A stretch of 64,000 bases of DNA from Phycisphaeraceae bacterium (GTDB taxonomy: Bacteria; Planctomycetota; Phycisphaerae; Phycisphaerales; UBA1924). Where the stretch lies: contig JACKHA010000004.1 of assembly GCA_020639215.1 (NCBI GenBank), forward strand, positions 62,001-126,000, written 5' to 3'. This document shows, piece after piece, positions 43,941 through 51,521 of this stretch. Made by a program: the position numbers and the translations under genes. The notes under the pieces are model-generated. The model saw only the letters and a program-made list of their open reading frames with translations, did not search any database and was not told the DNA's origin. The number at the start of each line of letters is the position of its first letter. The first letter of the stretch is position 1.

Positions 43941-44795
43941 TTATATCCATTGTCCGAACTCGGGCGACGCCGGCAGGCGGATCGACACGGCCGTGCCCTC
44001 ACCCGGCGCGGACCGCAGCGAGATGCTCCCCCCCACCGCCTCCACCAGCGTCTTGCAGATCGAGAGCCCCAGCCCGCTCCCGCCGGCGCGACCCGCGCCA
44101 TCGCAGGTCGCGAACGGCTTGAACAGGCGATCCTGGACCGCCGCGGGCACGCCGGGGCCATCGTCGCAAACATCGATGCGAACCTGGCCGTCATCGCCCG
44201 CCGACGCCACGAGGCGCACGCCCCCCCCATTCTCGCCCATCGCGGCCGCCGCGTTCAGCAGCAGATTCTGGAATACCTGGACCAGGGCGTCGTGCGACAT
44301 GCCCACGCCGACGCCGGGCCCGATGGCGTTCTCAACCCGGATCGCGCTCGCCCCCAGCACCGCCGCCAAGTGGTCCACGGCCTCATCCGCACACCGCGCG
44401 ACGCCGCAGCGATCGTCGATCCGATCCGGTCCGCCTCCAGCCAACGCGAGGATGGATCGCGCAATAGCTGCGCCGCGCTCGGCCCCCGCCGCCGCTCGTT
44501 CGATCGCACGTCGGGCGAGCGCCACGTCATCAGGGCGCGCGAGGGCTGCGTGTGCGAACCCCTGGATAGGGGTTAGTATGTTGTTCACTTCGTGGGCCAC
44601 CGATGCCGCGAGCACCCCGAGCGCGGCTAGGCGACGCGACGACTCCACCGCGGTCACGAGGATCTGCACCTCTCGGTGCATCACCTCCATCCGCCGCTCG
44701 ATCGCGGCCAGCGCGTCGTGATCGCCTTCGTCGAGCATCCGGGCCTCCGCCCGGTGTATCGGCCAGAAGCCCCCCACCACCGAACTCTCGATCAT
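43941..44795 (-). CDS. Cytoplasmic sensor histidine kinase
   Basis: A 284-residue kinase with no membrane segment. HisKA H-box with His68 is in LAASVAHEVNNILTPIQGFA. The HATPase_c domain has the N-box VFQNLLLNAAAAM, G1 CDDGPGVP and G2 GGSGLGLSICKTL. An N-terminal helical stretch (residues 20-55) may dimerise. It starts at ATG 44795 overlapping the NUDIX stop (ATGA). No response regulator is adjacent in the window. Confidence 0.85.
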   Translation of the reverse strand: MIESSVVGGFWPIHRAEARMLDEGDHDALAAIERRMEVMHREVQILVTAVESSRRLAALGVLAASVAHEVNNILTPIQGFAHAALARPDDVALARRAIERAAAGAERGAAIARSILALAGGGPDRIDDRCGVARCADEAVDHLAAVLGASAIRVENAIGPGVGVGMSHDALVQVFQNLLLNAAAAMGENGGGVRLVASAGDDGQVRIDVCDDGPGVPAAVQDRLFKPFATCDGAGRAGGSGLGLSICKTLVEAVGGSISLRSAPGEGTAVSIRLPASPEFGQWI

Positions 44796-45226
44796 CGCTC
44801 GTCGGTGCTGAGCCAGGACGCTCGGCTGGAACTTGGCTGCCTCAGCCAATCGATGATTCCGGCAGGCCGCAGGTCGACACGCGGAAGATCTGCGAGTGTG
44901 ATCCAATCGAACGCGATGTGGGCCTCCCGAGACCGAACGGGGGCCTCTGAATCTTCCAGTTCCACGTGGAACAGGACAGACAGCTCGTGGCGTGGCTTGC
45001 CTCGCTGCACAAACCGGCACTCGTGGAACAGCACGGGCTCGCCGACTCGAGCCGCCACGCCGGCTTCCTCTTCCAGTTCTCGCGCGACGGCCTGGCCTGC
45101 AGACTCCCCAAACTCGACGTGCCCGCCGGGCAGGTACGCGTAGCCATGCTCGACGGAGCGGCACAGCAGCACCCGCCCCTGGTGCTCGATCAGCGCCCTG
45201 GCGATGACCTCGATATGCTGGCCCAC
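44792..45226 (-). CDS. NUDIX hydrolase
   Basis: A 144-residue enzyme from GTG 45226 (GGAGG upstream). The Nudix box GHVEFGESAGQAVARELEEE is intact with GEXxxREL-EE and AGV following. It cleaves a nucleoside diphosphate-linked substrate that cannot be named from sequence. It overlaps the kinase start by 4 bp, so the two are co-translated. One parS-like site lies within this gene and another just upstream. Confidence 0.85.
   Translation of the reverse strand: MGQHIEVIARALIEHQGRVLLCRSVEHGYAYLPGGHVEFGESAGQAVARELEEEAGVAARVGEPVLFHECRFVQRGKPRHELSVLFHVELEDSEAPVRSREAHIAFDWITLADLPRVDLRPAGIIDWLRQPSSSRASWLSTDER
44957..44972. promoter_or_regulatory. parS-like site inside the NUDIX gene
   Basis: GTTCCACGTGGAAC at about 44958-44971 is a perfect 14-bp palindrome carrying the CACGTG core of ParB-binding parS sites (consensus GTTTCACGTGAAAC). 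Confidence 0.55.
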
Positions 45227-45236
45227 GCCGTCCTCC

Positions 45237-45252
45237 GTTCCACGTGAAACTT
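45237..45252. promoter_or_regulatory. parS-like site upstream of parB
   Basis: GTTCCACGTGAAAC differs from GTTTCACGTGAAAC at one base and lies ~40 bp before the parB start, between the divergent NUDIX and parB genes. It could seed ParB loading and repress parB. Confidence 0.7.
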
Positions 45253-45288
45253 GGGCCGACTCGCCCCGGCGGGTCGATTGGAGTCGCC

Positions 45289-46278
45289 ATGGCCAAGGAC
45301 AAAGCAAGCGCCCCGCGTCGCCTCGGCAGGGGGCTCTCGAGCCTGATCGACGTGCCCGCCGTGCCGGTTTCGGTGCGGGCCGCCGTCCCGGCTGACCGCC
45401 CCGCCGATCCTCCAGCAGCCACGCCGGAGCAGTCTACTCCGCCCACACCCGGGGTTCGGTTTCTCGACATCGGCTCCATCTCGCCCTCGCCGTTCCAGCC
45501 GCGGCGGGCCATGTCGGAGCGGACGCTCGACGAACTGGCCTCGTCGCTCCGGCGATCCGGGCTCATGCAGCCGATCATCGTGCGCGAGCGGGCGGTAGGG
45601 GAGTTCGAGCTGGTGGCCGGCGAGCGCCGGTGGCGGGCGGCCCAACGGGCCGGGCTGGCGGCGATACCGGCGTTGCTCAAGGAGTTATCGGACGAAGACG
45701 CGGCCGAGTGGGCTCTGGTTGAGAACATCCAGCGCGAGGACCTGAACGCGATGGACAAGGCGTGGGCGTTCCGGTCGCTGGGGGAGCGGTTCGGGCTGTC
45801 GCACGCCGAGATCGCCGAGCGGGTTGGGTTGGAGCGGTCGAGCGTAGTGAACTTCATACGCCTGACAGACCTCGAACAAGAGATCGCGGGGCTGATCGCG
45901 GCGGGGCGGCTGTCGGGCGGGCATGGGAAGGCGTTGTTGCAGGCGCCGGCGGGGGCGGGGCGGGTGGTGCTGGCCAAGCGGGCCGCGGAGGAGAACTGGA
46001 GCGTCCGGCGGACCGAGAGCGAGTCGGTGGCGGCGGCGGGGAAGGCGGCGGATGGGGCGTCGGCGGCGGTGGGGGGGCCGCGTGGGGCGAAGGCTGCCGA
46101 GCGGGCGGCCCACACGGCGCTGATCGAGGACCTGGAGCGGCAACTGGGCGAGCACCTGGGGACGAAGGTGGTGATCTCGACCAAGGCGGGGGGGAAAAGG
46201 GGCAAGATCGAGATCGCGTTCTATGACCTGGACCAGTTCGATGGGGTGATGCAGCGGATGGGGTTCAAGATGCGGTGA
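45289..46278 (+). CDS. parB: ParB family chromosome partition protein
   Basis: A 329-residue ParB. The N-terminal domain carries VRFLDIGSISPSPFQPRRAM and the CTP/arginine motif GERRWRAAQRAGL and WALVENIQREDLNAMDKAWA. The central helix-turn-helix is LSHAEIAERVGLERSSVVNF. The C-terminal ~50 residues (ALIEDLERQLGEHLGTKVVI) dimerise. ParB binds parS and spreads as CTP-dependent clamps to segregate the origin. A start motif typical of ParB (RRLGRGLSSLID) fixes ATG 45289. ParA is not in this window. Confidence 0.92.
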   Translation: MAKDKASAPRRLGRGLSSLIDVPAVPVSVRAAVPADRPADPPAATPEQSTPPTPGVRFLDIGSISPSPFQPRRAMSERTLDELASSLRRSGLMQPIIVRERAVGEFELVAGERRWRAAQRAGLAAIPALLKELSDEDAAEWALVENIQREDLNAMDKAWAFRSLGERFGLSHAEIAERVGLERSSVVNFIRLTDLEQEIAGLIAAGRLSGGHGKALLQAPAGAGRVVLAKRAAEENWSVRRTESESVAAAGKAADGASAAVGGPRGAKAAERAAHTALIEDLERQLGEHLGTKVVISTKAGGKRGKIEIAFYDLDQFDGVMQRMGFKMR

Positions 46279-46362
46279 CGGGGAGAACGCGGAGGGGCGG
46301 AGGGGGACGCGGAGGGTGCGGAGGTGGTGGCGGGTGCTGAAGAGCGAGTTGGAGGTGGTGGG

Positions 46363-46740
46363 GTGAGGGCGTTCTCTGCGACGTGCGTTTCGGCAAAGGT
46401 CGAGGCGGGCGTTGCGTCGATCGCGCTCGCAGACGCGGCCGATGGGCCGTCGTCGTACTTGTTGTTGCAGCGGACGCTGGAGCCCGATGAAAGGGACCGC
46501 ACGCTTGGGCTCGTGGGGGTCTACGTCGAGTTGGACTCGCAGCAGCGATCGGGTTACGGGGGCGTTGAGTCGATTGAGTTGGATGGCGCGGTGCTGTGCG
46601 TTCGGCTTGGTGTAGGAACAGCCGAGCGTGCGGGCGCAAGTGCGATTCGAGTGGCTCTCGTGTGTGATGAGGGCGAGTTGGACGTGGTTCGGTGGCATCT
46701 GCAACTGATTGCTGGAGACAACGTCGCGTTACTGATGTGA
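46363..46740 (+). CDS. Imm10-like immunity protein
   Basis: About 125 residues from GTG 46363 (GGAGG upstream). It has the pattern of Imm10-type immunity proteins: FSATCVSAKVEAGVASIALA, SSYLLLQRTLEPDERDRTLG then VYVELDSQQRSGYGGVESIE. Immunity proteins of this kind protect against a polymorphic toxin, but no toxin gene is adjacent, so it is an orphan or has been recruited to another role. Assigned by motif; moderate certainty. Confidence 0.6.
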   Translation: MRAFSATCVSAKVEAGVASIALADAADGPSSYLLLQRTLEPDERDRTLGLVGVYVELDSQQRSGYGGVESIELDGAVLCVRLGVGTAERAGASAIRVALVCDEGELDVVRWHLQLIAGDNVALLM

Positions 46741-46815
46741 ACTGAGCCGGTTGTGACCGGCTCAACGGACAGTGGCCGGTCGTTCTCGAACGGACGGCGT
46801 GCGCCCTTGGCCGAT

Positions 46816-46857
46816 CGGCACCGACTTGCTCCGCGGACTGCGCAAGTCGGTGGCACA
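46816..46857. repeat. REP-like palindrome, ACCGACTTGCTCCG family
   Basis: GGCACCGACTTGCTCCGCGG with CTGCGCAAGTCGGTGGCAC. Other copies are at 48227-48267 and 48560-48600. Confidence 0.75.
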
Positions 46858-46907
46858 GTCAGGGCGGGCGTGGCATGATTGTGCGTGAGCGCGACGGAGG
46901 ATTCGGC

Positions 46908-47501
46908 GTGAGGTTGGCTGCAATGGCCTTGGCGCTGGCGTGGTGCGCGGGTGTTGCGTGGGCGCAGTCGGCGCACATCGTGGTGACGCACGATGATCCG
47001 GATGGGCTGGTGGACCCCGGGCAGGTTGTCCGGATCAACTTCCGGATCTCCTGGACGGCCAATCACACACTGTCCACGTTGCTCGGCGACGCGGTGGCCC
47101 GTCCGGACGCCGGTGTTGCGTCGAACCCGGGCACGGAGCTGAACATGGGGCAGCCAAGCGGCAGCCTCGCGCTCGGCACGCCTGCGCTGGGGTCGGTGCG
47201 CGGGTTCTCGCTCATCTGGGGGCCGTCGCCGTTCCAGATGCCTGGCACGACCTACTGGGACGGGCTGGACTTCTTGTGGTACGAATGGGAAGCCCCCGCG
47301 GTGCCGGGTCCGTTCGAGTTCGACTTTGTGTTCGATCCGCAAACGCAGGGTGCATGGCTGAACGCGGGCCTGACGAACGTTTTCAAGGTGGATCTGACTT
47401 CGGACCCGGCGAGCCTTGTGGTGGTGCCCTCGCCCGGGGCGTTGGTCGTGCTGGGGGTGGGTGCGGTGTTTGTGCGTCGTCGTCGTGCGATATCGGCGTG
47501 A
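46908..47501 (+). CDS. Secreted protein with PEP-CTERM-type anchor
   Basis: About 197 residues from GTG 46908 (GGAGG at 46896-46900); an ATG at 46875 exists without such a site. A signal peptide (LAAMALALAWCAGVAWAQ) is followed by a ~150-residue exported domain (AHIVVTHDDPDGLVDPGQVV). The C-terminal sorting tag VPSPGALVVLGVGAVFVRRR fits PEP-CTERM logic: P-x-PG, hydrophobic helix, Arg cluster. A close paralogue follows. Confidence 0.75.
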   Translation: MRLAAMALALAWCAGVAWAQSAHIVVTHDDPDGLVDPGQVVRINFRISWTANHTLSTLLGDAVARPDAGVASNPGTELNMGQPSGSLALGTPALGSVRGFSLIWGPSPFQMPGTTYWDGLDFLWYEWEAPAVPGPFEFDFVFDPQTQGAWLNAGLTNVFKVDLTSDPASLVVVPSPGALVVLGVGAVFVRRRRAISA

Positions 47502-47555
47502 TGGGGTTGGTGGGCCGCGGGTTGGTCGGCCAAGGCGGATCGAGGGGGTCCGGCG

Positions 47556-48200
47556 GTGAACCACAATCCACTGCGGCCTTTGGCGGCGATGCTGGTGGGT
47601 TTCGCAACGCCCTGCGTGGCGCAGCATGCGGCGACGATACAGGTGCTTCACGACGACGACGATGGACTCGTCGAGCCTGGTCAGAGGGTGGGCCTTCGGG
47701 TCCGGATGGACTGGGCGCCGACCGCTGTGCTGTTCTATATCGGAGGCGATGTTCGGGCGACGCCCAACGTCGGCCAGACCACGAACAACGCCCTCGGCTT
47801 TACGGTGCAGCCGGGGCCCGGCAACATCCTCGATCCGGGCGTCGCGTCCGGCGCGTCGGTGCTTGGCGTCGAGGTGCTGAGCGGGTGGCAGCCGACGTTC
47901 GGGGCGACTCCGCCCGTCGATCCTTGGAGCTTCGGCACGGACTTCCCGCTTTTGGCGTTCGAGTGGACGGCGCCGAACGAGCCGGGGGCGGTGGTGAGCT
48001 TCGACTGGATCGCGCGCCCCGTGATCCCCGGCACGCCGCAGCCGGCGTCGCCCTCGTTCTGGGTCTACCCGAGCGCGTTGCTTCAGCCCGTTCCCACCAC
48101 ATGCTTCGGCACGACGTTGACCGTCGTGCCCGCGCCGGGGGCGTTGATGGTGCTTGGTGCTGGGGCGGCGTGTCGGCGTCGGCGGGTGTGGTCGGCGTGA
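47556..48200 (+). CDS. Secreted PEP-CTERM-type paralogue
   Basis: A 214-residue protein from GTG 47556 (GAGGGGG upstream). The signal peptide MNHNPLRPLAAMLVGFATPC ends near AQHAA. The exported domain parallels the upstream neighbour: IQVLHDDDDGLVEPGQRVGL. The end VPAPGALMVLGAGAACRRRR is a PEP-CTERM-type anchor. Tandem duplication with the gene at 46908 is apparent. Confidence 0.75.
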   Translation: MNHNPLRPLAAMLVGFATPCVAQHAATIQVLHDDDDGLVEPGQRVGLRVRMDWAPTAVLFYIGGDVRATPNVGQTTNNALGFTVQPGPGNILDPGVASGASVLGVEVLSGWQPTFGATPPVDPWSFGTDFPLLAFEWTAPNEPGAVVSFDWIARPVIPGTPQPASPSFWVYPSALLQPVPTTCFGTTLTVVPAPGALMVLGAGAACRRRRVWSA

Positions 48201-48226
48201 TGGGGTTGGTGGGCCGCGGGTCTTGC

Positions 48227-48267
48227 GGCGCCGATTTGCTCCGAAGACTCCGCAAGTCGGTGGCACG
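48227..48267. repeat. REP-like palindrome, ACCGACTTGCTCCG family
   Basis: GCCGATTTGCTCCGAAGACT with CCGCAAGTCGGTGGCACGG, lacking one base of the usual ACCGACTT arm. Confidence 0.7.
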
Positions 48268-48470
48268 GTGCAGATGTTCGCTGGCGTGTGGAGCCCTCGC
48301 CGACCCCTCCGGGGTCGAGGATCAAGGGGGGCGTTCCAGGGGCTGAAGCCCCTGGCAACATTCGTGCGCCCTCCGGGCGGGGGGTTGCGCGCGCCGTCCG
48401 AGCGGAGGGTGTCGCGCGCACTGTGAGTGGGAAGTGGGGCGGCACGGTGTGGATGGGCGTCGAGGGTTGT

Positions 48471-48513
48471 TCGGCACCGAGAAACGCCGCAGGGCGGCGT
48501 GTCTCGGTGGCAC
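48471..48513. repeat. REP-like palindrome, ACCGAGAAACGCC family
   Basis: CACCGAGAAACGCCGCAG with GGCGGCGTGTCTCGGTGGCA. Confidence 0.75.
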
Positions 48514-48559
48514 CTGTGATAGTCGATCGTCTCGATGGAGCGGGAGCGTCGTGGTTCAT

Positions 48560-48600
48560 CGGCACCGACTTGCTCCGACGACTCCGCGAGTCGGTGGCAC
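48560..48600. repeat. REP-like palindrome, ACCGACTTGCTCCG family
   Basis: GGCACCGACTTGCTCCGACG with ACTCCGCGAGTCGGTGGCAC. Confidence 0.75.
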
Positions 48601-48625
48601 GCGAAGGCGGGTCGTGCGGCCCTGA

Positions 48626-49012
48626 TCACTCGCGCTCGGCCAGGCGGGCCACCTGCAGTTCCAGGCGTTTGATCTCGCGGAGGACGCGGTTGCGGTGGAT
48701 CTGCATCCAGAACCACGCCTTGATCAGGCCCATGGCGTTCATGAGCCAGAGGAAGGCCGCGGCGTAGAAGATCTGCCAGCGGGTGGTTTCGGCGTCAAAG
48801 AACCAGACGATGCTGGCGATGGCCAGGGCGAACATCGCGAGTTGGACGACGATCATGAGTGTGGAGAGGAAGCGGTTCTGGCCGCGGAGGCTGTCGGCCA
48901 GGAGCGAGGTGATCGAGTCGCGCTGGCCTCCGGGGTCTTCGGCGAGGGCGAGCTTGATGGCGTCGTCGAGGGTGTTGGTGGTGGGGGGGTTCGGATTGGC
49001 GTGCTGGTTCAT
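48626..49012 (-). CDS. DUF6768-type two-TM protein coupled to a sigma factor
   Basis: A 128-residue protein with an N-terminal acidic segment (LDDAIKLALAEDPGGQRDSI), two membrane helices (residues ~55-75 and ~82-105; LMIVVQLAMFALAIASIVWF, IFYAAAFLWLMNAMGLIKAW) and a basic C-terminus. It overlaps the upstream sigma gene stop by ATGA. The pattern matches DUF6768-type proteins that accompany sigma factors in planctomycetes; a role as anti-sigma is inferred. Confidence 0.7.
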   Translation of the reverse strand: MNQHANPNPPTTNTLDDAIKLALAEDPGGQRDSITSLLADSLRGQNRFLSTLMIVVQLAMFALAIASIVWFFDAETTRWQIFYAAAFLWLMNAMGLIKAWFWMQIHRNRVLREIKRLELQVARLAERE

Positions 49013-49614
49013 TGTGTGTCCCTTTCGAGGATGCGTTTGAGGTCTTTGCGTGCGTGGAACAGGCGGCTCTTGGCCGTGCCGGGCGGGATGGCCAGGGCGC
49101 GGGCGATGGCGTCGATGGGCAGGTCGTGGGCGTAGTGCAGGGCGAGGATGGCGCGGCGGTCGGGGCGGAGGCGATCGAGCGCGCGGCGGACGCGGGCTGA
49201 TGTGATGGCGCGGGACTCGGCGTCGGCGAGGGTTGTGTCGGGTTGGGCTGGGTCGTGGCGCGGGGCGGCTTGGTGGGGCGCGGCGGGTGCGCCGGGCGCG
49301 CGAGTTGGGAGCGGTTGGTGGCGGGCGCGCTCGCGTGTGCGGGCGCGGATCCAGTCGCTGGACTTGTGCGCGACGATTCGCATGGCCCAGGCGGGGAAGG
49401 CGGCGGGGTCGTCGAGGGCCGCCAGGCCGCGGGCGATGGCGATCATGGCGAGTTGGGCGACGTCGGCGGCGTCGGGCGAGTTGCACAGGTCGCGGGCCCG
49501 GGCGAGCAGTCGCGGGGCCCAGCGTTCGAGCAGGAGGTGCAGGGCGCGGCGGTCGCCGTCCTGGGCTTGCAGGACGAGGAGTTCGTCGAGGACCTGTTGG
49601 GCGGAGCGTGGCAT
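49009..49614 (-). CDS. Sigma-70 family RNA polymerase sigma factor
   Basis: A 201-residue sigma factor. Region 2 is LHLLLERWAPRLLARARDLC, with PDAADVAQLAMIAIARGLAA and AFPAWAMRIVAHKSSDWIRA. Region 4 is LRPDRRAILALHYAHDLPID then AIARALAIPPGTAKSRLFHA. It is co-translated with the DUF6768-type membrane protein. Distinct from the sigma factor at 21454. Confidence 0.87.
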   Translation of the reverse strand: MPRSAQQVLDELLVLQAQDGDRRALHLLLERWAPRLLARARDLCNSPDAADVAQLAMIAIARGLAALDDPAAFPAWAMRIVAHKSSDWIRARTRERARHQPLPTRAPGAPAAPHQAAPRHDPAQPDTTLADAESRAITSARVRRALDRLRPDRRAILALHYAHDLPIDAIARALAIPPGTAKSRLFHARKDLKRILERDTQ

Positions 49615-49745
49615 GGCGACCTTCTGGGAGTATGGTCGCCGGGGAGGGGTGGGGGGTTCAAGGGAATCGGTCAGGTGTCTCGAAAGTCGAGCGGTGGGAG
49701 GAGGGGAAGGCGTGGAGATGAATCCGACATGAACCGGTCGTGCTA

Positions 49746-50423
49746 CTAGAAGAGCGTCCCGCCCTCCCGAGCGCGCGGTATCGCATGCTCGTGGTGGAGC
49801 AGGAACACCTCTCGAGTCGCCGCCGCCGATTCAGCGACATTCCCGGCGTCAAGGATTCCAAACAGCGCTGCCGATCGCGCCTGGCAACTTAGCGACTTCG
49901 CTGGATTGAACGCAATGTCTGTGAACGCGTCCGATCGACGGACATGAGACGCTAGGCCCGGATTCTCGAGTAGCGCCCGAACGTATAACCAGTCATAAAA
50001 CGCCGTTCGCGGGACTAGAGGCCAGACGCACTCCTCGAACACGAATCCGACGAGTGGACCGCTAGTCTTGAGTCGCTCGTCGCGCTTGGCATCTCGCGGT
50101 GAGACGTTGAGCAAATCGCTGTACGGTCCCCCTTCATGGAATACCTTGCTCGCTTGGTATACGCACTCGAGTGGGTAGCGGCGATCCTTAACTTCCAACC
50201 GGAGGTTGAAGGCGCTCAAGGCGATCCCCTCGGGCGACTCCGACTTGCTTGAGATCTCCAGAAGTGCCTTGACCCGATGCTGGCTCGCCGCGGCCCGATG
50301 GAGTGAACGGATGCACTTCTGGACCTGAGAACGCGCAAGTCCGGGCACCCACTCAAACGTAACCGTGGCCTCACGGACAACGTTCTCGATTTTACTTGGT
50401 ATAAACACTGGTCGATGAGCCAT
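49746..50423 (-). CDS. darG: NADAR-type antitoxin of a DarTG1-like pair
   Basis: A 225-residue protein 8 bp downstream of the DarT gene; ATG 50423 with AGGA upstream. NADAR-like motifs: FNLRLEVKDRRYPLECVYQA, SKVFHEGGPYSDLL and GFVFEECVWPLVPRTAFYDW. NADAR proteins remove ADP-ribose from modified DNA; in DarTG1 modules they counteract DarT. G+C is visibly below that of the surroundings, as in its partner. The classification rests on pairing and pattern. Confidence 0.75.
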   Translation of the reverse strand: MAHRPVFIPSKIENVVREATVTFEWVPGLARSQVQKCIRSLHRAAASQHRVKALLEISSKSESPEGIALSAFNLRLEVKDRRYPLECVYQASKVFHEGGPYSDLLNVSPRDAKRDERLKTSGPLVGFVFEECVWPLVPRTAFYDWLYVRALLENPGLASHVRRSDAFTDIAFNPAKSLSCQARSAALFGILDAGNVAESAAATREVFLLHHEHAIPRAREGGTLF

Positions 50424-50431
50424 GCGTCGTC

Positions 50432-51430
50432 CTAAAACGTGATATCAGCATCGGAGTCGTTGATCTCGTCGACGGCACGAGGACGCCGAGCATTCGTCCA
50501 GGCCCGGTAGTCCAGTCGGCAATTAAAGTACTCGGAATGTATCTTGATGATCGCACGATCAGAGGAAGGCAAAGCAGCCTGCGCTCGGATCTCAGAGTCG
50601 CGTGATGATACGAGTATGTACCGGACGCATTCCCACGGGACACACCCGCGCATCAAGACCTCGGCTTGGTGGTTCGTGGGCATCTTATCCGGCAGATTCA
50701 GCTCCCGTCTTACAATCCCGAGGGCTTCTCCGCCGCTATCATCGAACATTCGGTTGAAGGCAGCGACACCTTGTCGGTCACGAAATGAGCGGCGGGACTC
50801 GCGAGTCGATGCCGCGTTGTCTGCCGAGAACAGGCAGTCCCGAGTCCACATGATCTCCGGTGCCAACACCAAGACACACCAGTCTTCATTGGTGGTATTG
50901 GTGTTCATTCGGAATCGGTAGAACAGTTGCCAATTGGGCCAGGACACCGAGAGGGATATGTGATCCATCAGTCCATCGAGACGTTCTTCGTCATTCGTAG
51001 TAAATGATATGCCTGCTGACTGGCAGGCCAAGCGAGACAGTAACCCAGCGCTGCGAATGCTGGCCAGTGACGTGACTCGAGTAAAGTGACAGAGCCCCTT
51101 GATGCCTCTCCGCAGCGCTTCCGCTCGCACCTGTGCAGCGTCAGCTAGTGTGGCTTCCGCCAGCCGAAGGGCGGTGACAGCTTCCTCGACAACAGCTCGT
51201 GCTTCGTCTAGCTGTGCCCGAAGTCGGGGCAGGCAGTTCGGAACATGGTCTTCCAGGATTGAGAGATTGTCGGGTTTCACAACAAGTCGGCGTTCTACCT
51301 CAGCAGCCGATCGCATACGGGCCCACTCGTCGGCGATGCGACGCTTGGACTGTTCGTATTGCCGTTCAGCCGCTACGACAGCGTCGCGGAGGCGGAAGAC
51401 GTCCGAGGTGGCCGAGTCGTGCACGCCCAC
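50432..51430 (-). CDS. darT: DarT-type ssDNA ADP-ribosyltransferase toxin with N-terminal coiled coil
   Basis: A 332-residue toxin from GTG 51430 (another in-frame GTG lies at 51424). Residues 1-109 form an unusual coiled coil (KRRIADEWARMRSAAEVERR). The DarT domain (110-280) starts GLCHFTRVTSLASIRSAGLL with NAD-site His115, has TTNDEERLDGLMDHISLSVS, and the catalytic Glu257 in HQAEVLMRGCVPWE. DarT ADP-ribosylates thymidine in ssDNA and protects against phage. The locus is visibly lower in G+C than the flanking rho, a sign of transfer. Confidence 0.8.
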   Translation of the reverse strand: MGVHDSATSDVFRLRDAVVAAERQYEQSKRRIADEWARMRSAAEVERRLVVKPDNLSILEDHVPNCLPRLRAQLDEARAVVEEAVTALRLAEATLADAAQVRAEALRRGIKGLCHFTRVTSLASIRSAGLLSRLACQSAGISFTTNDEERLDGLMDHISLSVSWPNWQLFYRFRMNTNTTNEDWCVLVLAPEIMWTRDCLFSADNAASTRESRRSFRDRQGVAAFNRMFDDSGGEALGIVRRELNLPDKMPTNHQAEVLMRGCVPWECVRYILVSSRDSEIRAQAALPSSDRAIIKIHSEYFNCRLDYRAWTNARRPRAVDEINDSDADITF

Positions 51431-51521
51431 GTCACGTTCCAGAAGGTGGCTGAGCCGTGTTGGATTCTAGCGGGTGACTGGCACCGGCACCGATCACAAT
51501 GCCGGGCAAAGTCGGTCCAAA

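Larger units (their letters stand above)
48201..48625. other. 425-bp gap with hairpin elements
   Basis: No gene is seen. It holds an ACCGATTTGCTCCG palindrome (48227-48267), the hairpins GACCCC-TCC-GGGGTC (48302-48316) and CCAGGGGCTGAAGCCCCTGG (48336-48355), an ACCGAGAAACGCC palindrome (48471-48513), and another ACCGACTTGCTCCG palindrome (48560-48600). Confidence 0.7.

Noticed and set aside
43941..45226. Two-component system with adjacent response regulator
   Set aside because: The kinase is paired with a NUDIX enzyme only; no receiver domain is seen nearby.
48288..48767. Plus-strand frame across the REP-rich gap
   Set aside because: Built from palindromic repeats and overlaps the DUF6768-type gene in the antisense direction.
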